A stretch of DNA of 64,000 nt from Dehalobacterium sp040766325 (GTDB lineage Bacteria > Bacillota > Dehalobacteriia > Dehalobacteriales > Dehalobacteriaceae), in assembly GCA_040766325.1 (NCBI GenBank), contig JAXGQR010000007.1, positions 1 through 64,000 on the forward strand, written 5' to 3'. Within the stretch, counting starts at the first letter, position 1, and each line of letters begins with the position of its first letter. The position numbers were made by a program, and so were the translations under genes. Positions 51,447 to 60,985 of this stretch are shown here, one piece after another. A model generated the notes under the pieces. It was not told the DNA's origin. It saw only the letters and a program-made list of their open reading frames with translations, and ran no database searches.

Positions 51447-52649
51447 TTAATTTCCCGAACTTTCCTTTAAAACAACCGTCAGGGTTCTTATTTTGTCATT
51501 AATATCCGTTACTTCCACACTAACCTTATCCCCGACCTTCTTTTTGCTGATCAGATCCACTAATTGCTCAATGGTGGTAATCTTTTGGCCGTCTAGCTTG
51601 GTGATCACCTCACCTTTTTTAATGCCCGCTTGATCAGCTCCGCTGCCGGGCACAACTTCACCCACATAGACCCCTTGGGCTAAACCGAACCTTTGACTGT
51701 CTGCCTCCGTTACAGTCATCCCTTGGATCCCCAGATAGGGACGAATAATTTTTTTGTGTTCCTTTAACTCGGCGATAATCGGTTTGGCTTCATTGATGGG
51801 AATGGCAAACCCCATTCCTTCAACGGCAGAGCGGGCAAATTTCACCGTATTGATGCCGATTACCTGACCTTTTTCATTAACCAAAGCACCGCCGCTGTTA
51901 CCCGGATTAATGGCGGCATCCGTCTGGATCAGATTCATTGTTTTATCCCCGATAGCCAACTGCCGATTAACGCCACTGATAATCCCTGCCGTCACGGATC
52001 CGGCAAAATCCTTACTCATAGGACTGCCGATGGCCACCGCCAATTCCCCCACGGCTAAGGTATCGGAATCTCCTAATTCGGCAACAGGTAGTCCTGATTG
52101 ATTTACTTTGATCAACGCAAGGTCGGTAGTGGCATCCCGACCGATTAATTCGGCCTTGAGACTGGTTCCGTCATGTAAGGTCACCATTAAGTTCCGGGCC
52201 CCTTCCACCACATGATTATTGGTGACAATATGACCCTGGTTATCAATGATGATCCCGGAACCGGTGCCGGTACTTTGGTAACTGCGTCCAAAAATATCGG
52301 TCTGGCTGGCAGTTATTTCAATAGCGACAATAGAGGGGGACACCTTCTGAGCGATAGGCACCACGGGAGAGGCGGTCAGTGTTCTTAGAGCGTTGTCCCC
52401 GGAGGTAGTCGAAACTTCATTAAGCGCCGGCGTTTGTGCCCCCAGGGGCGCATTTGTCCCCTCGCTACCGGAGGCTAAGAGCATATCGACGCCCAAACCA
52501 AAGGCCGTGCCCACAAATAGGGCGATTAAGACCAAAACCAACGCCGTTTTTATTCTGATACGCGAGGATTTTTGTGCAATTACTTCCTGATAGCATTTGT
52601 CCTGATCTTCAATGATTTCTCCATCTTGATAATATTTGTCTTCATCCAT
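51447..52649 (-). CDS. htrA: HtrA/DegP-type membrane-anchored serine protease with PDZ domain
   Basis: 400 residues from ATG at 52649 (CAGGAGGG upstream; a longer frame exists). One membrane helix near 36-58 (TALVLVLIALFVGTAFGLGV) anchors a trypsin-like domain with His in TNNHVV, Asp in TTDLALIKV and Ser in NPGNSGGALV, then a PDZ domain (YLGIQGMTVTEADSQRFGL to the C-terminus). It degrades misfolded proteins outside the membrane. It lies 73 bp downstream of a two-component system, like htrA genes controlled by CssRS in Bacillus. Confidence 0.95.
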   Translation of the reverse strand: MDEDKYYQDGEIIEDQDKCYQEVIAQKSSRIRIKTALVLVLIALFVGTAFGLGVDMLLASGSEGTNAPLGAQTPALNEVSTTSGDNALRTLTASPVVPIAQKVSPSIVAIEITASQTDIFGRSYQSTGTGSGIIIDNQGHIVTNNHVVEGARNLMVTLHDGTSLKAELIGRDATTDLALIKVNQSGLPVAELGDSDTLAVGELAVAIGSPMSKDFAGSVTAGIISGVNRQLAIGDKTMNLIQTDAAINPGNSGGALVNEKGQVIGINTVKFARSAVEGMGFAIPINEAKPIIAELKEHKKIIRPYLGIQGMTVTEADSQRFGLAQGVYVGEVVPGSGADQAGIKKGEVITKLDGQKITTIEQLVDLISKKKVGDKVSVEVTDINDKIRTLTVVLKESSGN

Positions 52650-52722
52650 GGCAATCCCTCCTGTTTCCTTTTGCTCAATATAACACGAACCTTTGAACAA
52701 ATTATGAACAAACAGTTAACAT

Positions 52723-54132
52723 TTAGGATTTTTTCAGGGTAAAGGTGATTTTTACCTGACGGGCATCACTTTCCGCCCAGATTCTTTCATCCAGGAGCGT
52801 AATCATTTCGCGGACAATAGCGAGACCCAAACCGTAGCCTCTTTTATCTTCGCCCCGGGAAAGATCCCTTTTATGAAAGCGGGTCCAAATTTTCTCCAAT
52901 TCTTTTTCATCCATAGCAATACCCGTATTGATGATTTCCACATGAACCCGGTCTTTGTGCTCCGAAGTTTTGATGATGATCTTTTCTCCCTGGGGGGTAA
53001 ATTTAACCGCATTATCCAAAAGATTGGCCAGGATCCGATCCAAGAATTTTGGATCGGCCATAACCGGCACACTTTCCTGAAACAACACCAAGGTCACCTG
53101 TAATTGTTTTTCCTGAATGGGCTGCTCAAAGGTGAGGAGTTTGCGACGCAGCACCTCGTGCAGCTCAAAGGTCTGAAGGTCCGGCTGGACGCTGCCCTGC
53201 TGGATTTGGTTTAATTCCAGCAGCTCATTGGTTAGCTTAACAATGCCTTTCGTCTCCGCCAAAACAATCTCCAGATAGCGCCGGTGCTGCTCAGGCGGTA
53301 TCGTACCGTCCAAAATACCTTCAATAAAGCCCCGCACCAGGGTCATCGGCGAGCGTAGATCATGAGAAATATCGGCAATGAAATTACGGCGGTTGTCTTC
53401 AATTTGTTCCAAAGATTGTGCCATATGGTCAAAGCTATGGGCCAATTCCTCAATCTCGTCCCCGGTGTGGATATTCAGCCTTTTTTGAAACTCTCCTCCG
53501 GCGATAATCTTGGCCGCGGCACTGATCTCCCTTAAGGGGCGGGAAATTTTTCTCACCTGCACATAAAGAACACCATAAGCCAGGAGCATGGCCAAAACAA
53601 TCGCCCCCATGGTAATGCGGTAAACATCGGCAAAGGTCTGCTGCACCTCAGGAAGGGAGGCATGAATCAGAATGCCGCCCCGAAATGCCCGTTGAAAATA
53701 AATGGGATAACCAACAGTAAGTGCCGCCTGGCGGAACTTTCCCCCGAAGGTACCCTTTTCATAGAGCACCTGACCCGCCCACAATTGCCTCAGGTGGCTC
53801 TCTTCGATTCCGGCACCTAGAAAGCCCTCATCTGCTGCCGCAGAAACCCCGGTAATCAAGCCGTTTTCATTGACAAGCCAAATCCGGGCGTTCAAAAATT
53901 GATCCAAGACTTCCAGATCATTACGCAAACGTTCCTGATCAATGCGGCCGGTATAAAGGGATTGCACGATGCGCTCGCTGATTTTTTGTCCTTGCTCCAA
54001 AAGCAGCTCTTTTTTCGTCTCAATAAAATATTGGTTAAAAAGTTGGGATAAAAGAAGAGCTAAGAGGCCAAAACTCAGCACCAGGGTGATACTGTAGGTG
54101 AAAAATATTTTTCTAAACAAGGTTCGTTTCAT
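52723..54132 (-). CDS. membrane sensor histidine kinase (HAMP-HisKA-HATPase)
   Basis: 469 residues. Membrane helices at about 8-30 and 165-190 flank an external sensor region; HAMP follows (KISRPLREISAAAKIIAGGE), then HisKA with FIADISHDLRSPMTLVRGFI and HATPase (NLLDNAVKFTPQGEKI, GYGLGLAIVREMI). It overlaps the response regulator gene by 4 bp (ATGA). With the htrA gene downstream the system looks like CssRS, which senses secretion stress; that role is inferred. Confidence 0.92.
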   Translation of the reverse strand: MKRTLFRKIFFTYSITLVLSFGLLALLLSQLFNQYFIETKKELLLEQGQKISERIVQSLYTGRIDQERLRNDLEVLDQFLNARIWLVNENGLITGVSAAADEGFLGAGIEESHLRQLWAGQVLYEKGTFGGKFRQAALTVGYPIYFQRAFRGGILIHASLPEVQQTFADVYRITMGAIVLAMLLAYGVLYVQVRKISRPLREISAAAKIIAGGEFQKRLNIHTGDEIEELAHSFDHMAQSLEQIEDNRRNFIADISHDLRSPMTLVRGFIEGILDGTIPPEQHRRYLEIVLAETKGIVKLTNELLELNQIQQGSVQPDLQTFELHEVLRRKLLTFEQPIQEKQLQVTLVLFQESVPVMADPKFLDRILANLLDNAVKFTPQGEKIIIKTSEHKDRVHVEIINTGIAMDEKELEKIWTRFHKRDLSRGEDKRGYGLGLAIVREMITLLDERIWAESDARQVKITFTLKKS

Positions 54133-54812
54133 TTTTTTACCTCAAATTTATAGCCGACACCCCACACGGTTTTCAGTTCCCACGCTTCCCCGGGATGGTG
54201 AAATTTTTCCCGCAAACGCTTAATATGCACATCCACCGTGCGGGAATCCCCGGAAAAGTCATAGCCCCAGACCTTTTCCAATAGCTGATCCCGGGTAAAA
54301 ACCTGATTGGCGTGGGCGGCGAGAAAATAAAAAAGCTCCAGCTCCTTGGGGGGAATTTCCAGCCTTTGGCCTTGATATGTAATCTGATAGGTATTTTTGT
54401 CAATGGCCAAACCAGGAAAAACCACCATGTCCGGTTTGTGATTGATATTGCCGACACGCCGGAGCACCGCCTTAACCCGTGCCACCAATTCTTTAGGGTC
54501 AAAGGGCTTGACCATATAGTCATCAGCCCCGATTTCCAGGCCTAAAACCTTGTCAAAGGTCTCACCGCGCGCGGAAAGCATGATCACCGGAATGTCGCTT
54601 ACCTTACGTATGGCTTTACAAACCTCCCATCCGTCCATCTTGGGCATCATAATATCCAAAAGCACCAGGTCCGGCGTCCAGGAATAAAACCGCTCCAAAG
54701 CGGCCTCACCCTGATAAGCGGCCTGAAGGGTAAAGCCTTCCTTTTCTAAATATAAGCGAATCAAATCCACAATATGGGGATCATCATCTACGACTAAAAT
54801 TTTTCCTTCCAT
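54129..54812 (-). CDS. OmpR/PhoB-family response regulator
   Basis: 227 residues from ATG at 54812 (GGGGAGGG upstream); a longer frame runs back through the end of the previous gene without homology. Receiver domain 1-120 (ILVVDDDPHIVDLIRLYLEK, phospho-Asp in LVLLDIMMPKMDG, Lys in DDYMVKPFDPKELVARV) and winged-helix output 130-227 (KELELFYFLAAHANQVFTRD, RTVDVHIKRLREKF). Cognate kinase follows with a 4-bp overlap. Confidence 0.95.
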   Translation of the reverse strand: MEGKILVVDDDPHIVDLIRLYLEKEGFTLQAAYQGEAALERFYSWTPDLVLLDIMMPKMDGWEVCKAIRKVSDIPVIMLSARGETFDKVLGLEIGADDYMVKPFDPKELVARVKAVLRRVGNINHKPDMVVFPGLAIDKNTYQITYQGQRLEIPPKELELFYFLAAHANQVFTRDQLLEKVWGYDFSGDSRTVDVHIKRLREKFHHPGEAWELKTVWGVGYKFEVKK

Positions 54813-54850
54813 GATCTTCCCTCCCCGCAGATTCAAAGTCATCATTAAGA

Positions 54851-56110
54851 TTATTCCGTTGCACTTAAATAACGATAGGTGTCCTCCAGACGCGCGACTA
54901 AGGCGGGAGGCAGGGGCAAACGCTCCAGTTCGGTCCCGGCCAACCCGAGACGGTTGCGTGCTCCCATAAAGACCCCTCCGATAAAGGTGGCACTGTAATG
55001 CCATTGTCCCTCCATGGTGGCGAGCAAAGACAATGCTCCCGAGGATAAAGCCGGAGCTACATAAGGCTTATAGCCGCAGCTTCGTACCTCCAGGTTGGCC
55101 CGGAGGGTTTTTTCTGTTAAATCCCGGGATAACTTCGCATCATAACCAGGGACACGATTGGCAATAACCAGTCCCCAGCCATGGGGACCATAAGCCCGCC
55201 CAAACTTTTGATAATCCCGGGTCAAAGGATTTTGGGCGGCATAGTACGCCGCTCGGGCCTGCATCACCCCTAAGCCATAACCGCGAATTTGTTCCGGGGC
55301 CAGTCCCCGGTAATCTCTTTTCCCCTGCTCGTCTTGACTACCGGCCCTTAAGGCTAATTGACAGAGCTGATCCACCGGATCCGATACTACAGCAAAAATA
55401 CCCTGAAAATTTTGTTCCCGGGCGACTCGGGCATAGGCTTCAACCAAGGGACCGTTCCCCTCCAATTGAGCTAAGCGTACATCCCCACTTTCCGCGCCTA
55501 CGGGCGGCACACCTGCAGAAATACAAAAAACAAAGAGATCACAGTGAAACAGTTCCTCAAAGGTCAGCTGCCTGATCCGGGGAAATGATTTTTCCTCCCG
55601 GGGGGATAAAATTTGATTTCCTTCAAACTCCCACCGTTTCATTTTGTTGGGGTTTCGATCATAAATACCGATTTCGGAAATCACCCCGCCCCCCAAAAGA
55701 CGAAGACCTGTGACCAAGATCCCCCCCACATCGCCGAGACCGGCAACATGCACCTTCCAGGTCGTGGGGAGATCCTCCTTTAGCGCTTGACGCCAGGTAG
55801 GAAAAGAGATGTTAACCCATTTTACCCGACCGGATTTTATTTTTTCTCTAAACCACAAGGGGTAGGTCTCCTCTTCCGGAACCTGCGGTGCCTCCCCCAA
55901 AAGTTGCAGGTTTTCTTCCCGGAGTGTGATCAAAGAAAGGTCTGTCGCCGCAAAGCTGCGACGAAATTTTTCCGGGCTGCCTGCCCCCAAAAAGAAGATC
56001 AGCTCCTCCCTGAGAGCTACTTTGCGCGCTTCTTCTGCCCCGATTTTTTCTAGCCCTGCTATCCTCATCAAAGAGAGGGCAATTTTCTCATGGATCCGGT
56101 AATAATTCAT
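54851..56110 (-). CDS. malate/lactate dehydrogenase-like Rossmann protein
   Basis: 419 residues. After a unique ~110-residue N-terminal part, TTWKVHVAGLGDVGGILVTG starts an NAD-type Rossmann fold; VFCISAGVPPVG, AVVSDPVDQL (compare the NPVD motif of malate dehydrogenase), GYGLGVMQARAAYYAA and YGPHGWGLVIANRV (GEHG-like) follow the LDH/MDH order. The catalytic Arg and His are partly recognisable but altered, so the substrate may differ. It overlaps the end of the 1624-residue protein by 4 bp (ATGA), so the two are translationally coupled and probably work together. Confidence 0.75.
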   Translation of the reverse strand: MNYYRIHEKIALSLMRIAGLEKIGAEEARKVALREELIFFLGAGSPEKFRRSFAATDLSLITLREENLQLLGEAPQVPEEETYPLWFREKIKSGRVKWVNISFPTWRQALKEDLPTTWKVHVAGLGDVGGILVTGLRLLGGGVISEIGIYDRNPNKMKRWEFEGNQILSPREEKSFPRIRQLTFEELFHCDLFVFCISAGVPPVGAESGDVRLAQLEGNGPLVEAYARVAREQNFQGIFAVVSDPVDQLCQLALRAGSQDEQGKRDYRGLAPEQIRGYGLGVMQARAAYYAAQNPLTRDYQKFGRAYGPHGWGLVIANRVPGYDAKLSRDLTEKTLRANLEVRSCGYKPYVAPALSSGALSLLATMEGQWHYSATFIGGVFMGARNRLGLAGTELERLPLPPALVARLEDTYRYLSATE

Positions 56111-59100
56111 CCACCTGATTCCTCCCCAAATTCCTTGATCCGAATTAAGCGCTCTAAATCATTTTGCAAATAATGGGATGGTCTTTGTTTTAAATCGTAA
56201 AACATGCTCCGCCCCTGATCCGGATAGCGGGGAATAATAAACACATCACCTAAACGTTCCAGCGTCAGGGTCCTGCCGTTTTGCGCTGCATAATCCATTT
56301 CTAAGGCTTGTAACATATCCATGGCGTTTTCGATACAAGTACGGGACAAAGCAAGAATGGCCTCTTTAGAAGCGTCCACAATATACTGAGGAAAAGCATA
56401 GGGCAAAATATAGTTCACCGAAGGGATCAAATTCCGTTCCAAAAAACTGCCCCGCCAGAGGGTATCCCCGCCGATAAAGGGATACAAAATATCTTCATTA
56501 AACCAGACTTTAATGCGCGGCACAAAATACGCTCCTTCCACCTGGCGCTGCTGCATTTCCATTAATTCCTTCCCCCGTCCCGAGAGAATGCCGGTAAATA
56601 CTTTTTGCACCTGAATTTTGCCCTGATGCAGCTTATCGTCAATGGCCTTGATGCGATACCCCTTATGGAGCAAATCGTCCACCAATATTACCGGCCGATT
56701 AAAGGAATGAAGTATCTTGATCTGATTTTCCAGGCTGAGGTAATAGGGCAAATGAGCAATAATGTTATCCTTCATATTGGGCTTGAAATACTTTTCCGTA
56801 TAAAGAGGTTTTGTCACCGTATTAGGCACGAGATAACGGTTTAAAATATTACCGAAAGGAACGCACATGGCCGGCCCTAACTGACGCGGTTGGGCAGGGA
56901 TGGTGGAGACTCCGTTTTCTTGACAGATTTTTTCCACCAAAACCTCGTGAATACGCTTTTCGTCCAGGGTTAAGATTAAATTTCCCGGATAAAGTTGGGT
57001 AATCACGGACTGCAGTTTCCGGCGCGTCGCAGCAATCCTTCTGATCACAGTGGGACTACTGCGTAGAGGTTCCTTAATCATCGGCTCCATGTTCAACATC
57101 AAAGTACAAGGATCGTTCATATTGACCACAAAAACAGGCTGCTCCGGTTGATAATTTAATTGCACAAAGCCGTGCCGGGTGAGGATTTCATCAAAATAAA
57201 CATGGTTGTCCCAAATGTTTCTGTAAATAGCAAAATGGAATTCCCGGGCCAGGCAATAGGCCAGGGTCTCGTTTAGAATTTCCCGCGCCAGACCCTCATC
57301 CTCAGGGTTTTTACCTAAATAAATGCCGCAGATCAGAACCATGCTTCCTACCCCGTGGTCTCTGATATATTGGCAGATACTGCTGTTGTTAAATTCCTGA
57401 TAAAGATCCTGCACTCTGATACTATGAAAAAGAGAAAAACCCAAAAGGTGCCGACTGTTATGGTCCCTAATCAAAATCAGCCGAGCCCCCTCCCGCTCCA
57501 TCCGAGATGAAAGGAGGGATAAACCCTGCTCATCCTGATTAATCTGAGGCTGAAAGGTCGCTAATTCTTGAAAAAGACCTGGGGTTAATTCTTTTACCAC
57601 CTCTACCTTAAGGGAAATATCGGCCATCAGAGTTCTAAACTTAGGCTCCCGACGATAAAAACCGAATTCGTAGATATATTGTTCCGCCAAAGGGTCTACC
57701 AGACTGCTGATATCCCTGTTTTCATCAACATAACTGCGAATTTGCGTGGAGCTGATTTCATCATATTGAGGCGGTAAGTCCAGATAAAGGATCTCCCCTT
57801 TTATCTTCTGCAGTTGCTTCTCCAGGAGATTTTCTTCGACCCCGGTCCGGATTTTTTCCCTTTGGCGCACCAAAATAATATGGGGCATCTCGTAGATGGA
57901 ATCCGCACCCTCTGCCATTTGGTAAGCCGAAGCATGCAAAATCACATCGCTTCCCACCACGAGATAAACTTCCCGTCCGGGAAAATGAGCCTTGAGGCGT
58001 TTAAGATCCCCCTTGTGGGCAATATTGATCTGGGCATCTTCAGGAAAGAGATAACAACCCAGTTCGTTACCTAAAGACATTTCCACAATATTACGACGCA
58101 GATGATAAGGGAGCGTATGCTTAGACCAGGAAAACTCATCCATCTGAAGATAAACTTCAAAGCCCAGATCGCGAATGTTACGGGTAATTTCTTTATGACT
58201 GAGAGAGTAGGGATCAAAAGATCCGGGGAAGAAAGCGACCTTTGGGGTAATGGGTACAGAGTACTCATCCGGGGCAAAAATACGGTCACTGACATAACGG
58301 TAGATGTGATTAAGCCCGGCCGCGTTTGTTAAAAAAACCAGGGGCTTGGTAGGATCATTTAATAATAAATTCAACAGTTTTTTGCCGATTAACTGCAGGA
58401 TTTTTCCTTTTTCCCCCCCGCTTAGTTCCGTCGAAGCCAAAACCCGGCCCAGCACCGTAAAAGCCATTTGTTTAATACGGATATGATAATTTCCTAAGCC
58501 TCCCAGGATGAGACACATCATTCTTTTCAAGCGTTCATAGAAGAGCTGAGAACTTTCCGCAAAATTTAACCGATACTGAGGATAATACTCAATACAGGAG
58601 CCGACGGTACGGAAAATCAAATTAATCAAGCGAGGGTTAGGCTGCTGCACCAGCTCTTCCAAATCGGAGATAATCTCATCCAGCTCCTCGGGAGAAAGAT
58701 TAATTAATAACCGTCCCAGATAATAGGGGATTTCGGTGAATTGATAGCCCCGCACCTCCAGAGCACCTAAAAGCTCGACCACCACATCGTTGCGTTCTTC
58801 CCAGGAAAGGAGGGGAAAAATACGTATCAGGGCGTCTCCTGCTTGATTACGAACCGCTTCCACATTACTGGTCTTAAGCAGGTTGCAAAAATGCATCGAG
58901 GTATGGACAACTTCAATCTCCCGGTGTTCCAGGCAATAATCTAATAAAACCCGCACCTGATTTCTTTTGATCACACCGCTCACGGCCGTTTTTAGATTGC
59001 TTAAAAATAGATCGGGAATATGAGGTTCGTCCAAAAGATAGTTCTGCCGATACTGGGCTACAATTTCCGGGGGCAGGTTTAATTTTTGCACTACCTGCCA

Positions 59101-60981
59101 CCGCAGATAATTTTCTGCGGGCAGGGGCAGATGATCAGCAGCCGATGCCATCATTTTTTTCATCTCTCGCGCCAGGGTAGAATCCGCCGGCAAGACGGAA
59201 AGAAAATGATCCGTTGTTTCCCAGGCGCAGATACGGATTTGATCCTCAGGATTTTTGAGTTGCTCCATCAAATAACGATAGAGACACCTAAGCCCCTCCC
59301 CATCGTCCAAGACAGGGAGGTGTTGGGCCCCCTCAATTAAAAATATTTCATAGGATCTGTTTTTCTCCAGGGGTTCTTGAAAATAGCCCAGGATAATTTT
59401 GCGATAGTTTTCTTTTTTGCCGGTCAGGGCAGAGTGAAATAAAGCTTCAATCATCGGGGCCACACTTTGGGAAATCCAGCTGCGATGGAGGGGGATAATT
59501 TTATGATCCGGCTGCAAAAACAAATGGAGATATTGTTCCAGCAAATCCTCGCTACCCAAATCAGGCTCAGGCAAACAAACCCCTGGGGGTATTTCCTTAC
59601 TAAAGACCTCATCAAAAGTGGCCATTAAGGTCCCGATTAATTTTGCCGAATAACGGCGGATATCATCTTCCGGGTGAATCAATTGATCATAAAGGTATTC
59701 TATGGCATTTAATTTTTGTTTTTGGGTCAGATAAGTCGAATACTCGTCGAAGGTTTTAAGAAAGGTGCGCAGATTATAGGAGTCATCTTCACTGCGGGCC
59801 ATTTCCAGTAGGGTATTGGAGGCATGCTCGTCCCGCAATTGATACATCATGGTGATATTATATTGAATCGCAAGATATTTCAGGTTTTGCACAATTTCAT
59901 CCCCCTGAAGCAGGGCATAATTAACCTCCCGCTGGGGAGCAGGTTTTTTTACCCTGGTTTCAGGATCCACCTGAACACCGATAAACTTCAGATAATCTTC
60001 AAAATCCTTAAGTTTGGCAAAAACCTTGTCGTATCTTTGCCTTTTCTGTTCATCCACCTGGTCTAACTTACTGAGAATCACGTGATAAGATTCATCCAGT
60101 GGATAGATGCGCATTTGATCGTCCCGTTGTTTGACCCGAAAATCAGCATAAATTAAAATCAAAGATTCCAAAGATAAATTCTCTAATTCCAGATCCCAGG
60201 TTGAATGATTCATGGCGATCTGACGAATGTAGGTAATTTGATGTCTTTTAAACCACTCTCCGGTATAATAATAATGGAGATAGGGAATACGCTTGATTTC
60301 TTCATCATGGCAGCCGAATTTTCCGATATCATGAACGGCGGCGGCGCCGGAAACACGACCCAGGTCAATGTTTTGGCCTAAATTGGCCAGTTGCCGGCCA
60401 ATATCAAGGGCCAGATAATGCACGCCTAAACTATGATCCAGGGTATTAAAGCCACGCACTTCTTGGACCAGTTCCATCATTTCATAAACATAGTCCTCTT
60501 GAAAAGCGGTGAGAAATCTCAGATATTCCTCCCCATATTCCAATTGATTAATCTCTTTTTCGGTCAAAAAGTTTAAGGGATATTTTGCGGACCAGGAGGT
60601 TTCTCTGGTCCAGTTCCGACAAAAGGTACCTACTTCCCGGAGCATTTTCAAATAAAAATCACCGGCAGCTTTGAGGCGCCCGGTTATCGGTTGTGCAACA
60701 GTAAGGGGAAAAGATTTGCTTATGGCATATTGACAAAGAAAGGGCAGCCAGTCCTTGGGGGACTCCTGCCCGGCAATATCGTTAAGAGCGTTTTGAGTAA
60801 GATCCAGCACAGCCTGACAGGAATAACAATTGCTCTTGGCCACACTCTCAAGCTTTTCCTGAAAAATCGTATCGGCAAATAATTTCTCGATTTCTTTTTT
60901 TTCTATGGTAAATTGCTGCAGCCAATCACTGCTCAGGAGACAACGAGTTAAATGATTATAAAGTACCGTCAGAAGAGGCAT
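56107..60981 (-). CDS. 1624-residue fusion: HD, helical repeats, NadD-like nucleotidyltransferase, GNAT-like, PRTase-like
   Basis: Domains seen: HD phosphohydrolase about 180-320 (LDHSLGVHYLALDIG, AAAVHDIGKFG with His217-Asp218); long helical, HEAT-like stretch about 360-900; nucleotidyltransferase about 913-1110 with FFPGSFDPYSLSHK (the T/HxGH site as SLSH, His929) and ISSTQIRSYVD (ISSTxIR) as in NadD; GNAT-like region about 1115-1290 (VGSMVLICGIYLGK); phosphoribosyltransferase-like part with a PRPP-loop RPVILVDDLLHKGYR near 1429-1443. No signal peptide. I know no characterised protein with this order; a role in nucleotide/NAD-type cofactor repair is only a guess. Starts 4 bp after the anti-sigma-type gene; ATG at 60981 with AGGAGG. 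Confidence 0.8.
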   Translation of the reverse strand: MPLLTVLYNHLTRCLLSSDWLQQFTIEKKEIEKLFADTIFQEKLESVAKSNCYSCQAVLDLTQNALNDIAGQESPKDWLPFLCQYAISKSFPLTVAQPITGRLKAAGDFYLKMLREVGTFCRNWTRETSWSAKYPLNFLTEKEINQLEYGEEYLRFLTAFQEDYVYEMMELVQEVRGFNTLDHSLGVHYLALDIGRQLANLGQNIDLGRVSGAAAVHDIGKFGCHDEEIKRIPYLHYYYTGEWFKRHQITYIRQIAMNHSTWDLELENLSLESLILIYADFRVKQRDDQMRIYPLDESYHVILSKLDQVDEQKRQRYDKVFAKLKDFEDYLKFIGVQVDPETRVKKPAPQREVNYALLQGDEIVQNLKYLAIQYNITMMYQLRDEHASNTLLEMARSEDDSYNLRTFLKTFDEYSTYLTQKQKLNAIEYLYDQLIHPEDDIRRYSAKLIGTLMATFDEVFSKEIPPGVCLPEPDLGSEDLLEQYLHLFLQPDHKIIPLHRSWISQSVAPMIEALFHSALTGKKENYRKIILGYFQEPLEKNRSYEIFLIEGAQHLPVLDDGEGLRCLYRYLMEQLKNPEDQIRICAWETTDHFLSVLPADSTLAREMKKMMASAADHLPLPAENYLRWQVVQKLNLPPEIVAQYRQNYLLDEPHIPDLFLSNLKTAVSGVIKRNQVRVLLDYCLEHREIEVVHTSMHFCNLLKTSNVEAVRNQAGDALIRIFPLLSWEERNDVVVELLGALEVRGYQFTEIPYYLGRLLINLSPEELDEIISDLEELVQQPNPRLINLIFRTVGSCIEYYPQYRLNFAESSQLFYERLKRMMCLILGGLGNYHIRIKQMAFTVLGRVLASTELSGGEKGKILQLIGKKLLNLLLNDPTKPLVFLTNAAGLNHIYRYVSDRIFAPDEYSVPITPKVAFFPGSFDPYSLSHKEITRNIRDLGFEVYLQMDEFSWSKHTLPYHLRRNIVEMSLGNELGCYLFPEDAQINIAHKGDLKRLKAHFPGREVYLVVGSDVILHASAYQMAEGADSIYEMPHIILVRQREKIRTGVEENLLEKQLQKIKGEILYLDLPPQYDEISSTQIRSYVDENRDISSLVDPLAEQYIYEFGFYRREPKFRTLMADISLKVEVVKELTPGLFQELATFQPQINQDEQGLSLLSSRMEREGARLILIRDHNSRHLLGFSLFHSIRVQDLYQEFNNSSICQYIRDHGVGSMVLICGIYLGKNPEDEGLAREILNETLAYCLAREFHFAIYRNIWDNHVYFDEILTRHGFVQLNYQPEQPVFVVNMNDPCTLMLNMEPMIKEPLRSSPTVIRRIAATRRKLQSVITQLYPGNLILTLDEKRIHEVLVEKICQENGVSTIPAQPRQLGPAMCVPFGNILNRYLVPNTVTKPLYTEKYFKPNMKDNIIAHLPYYLSLENQIKILHSFNRPVILVDDLLHKGYRIKAIDDKLHQGKIQVQKVFTGILSGRGKELMEMQQRQVEGAYFVPRIKVWFNEDILYPFIGGDTLWRGSFLERNLIPSVNYILPYAFPQYIVDASKEAILALSRTCIENAMDMLQALEMDYAAQNGRTLTLERLGDVFIIPRYPDQGRSMFYDLKQRPSHYLQNDLERLIRIKEFGEESGG

Positions 60982-60985
60982 GTAT

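Noticed and set aside
54813..55004. A 64-residue N-terminal extension of the response regulator
   Set aside because: It overlaps the end of the MDH-like gene and lacks homology; GGGGAGGG precedes the internal ATG at 54812.
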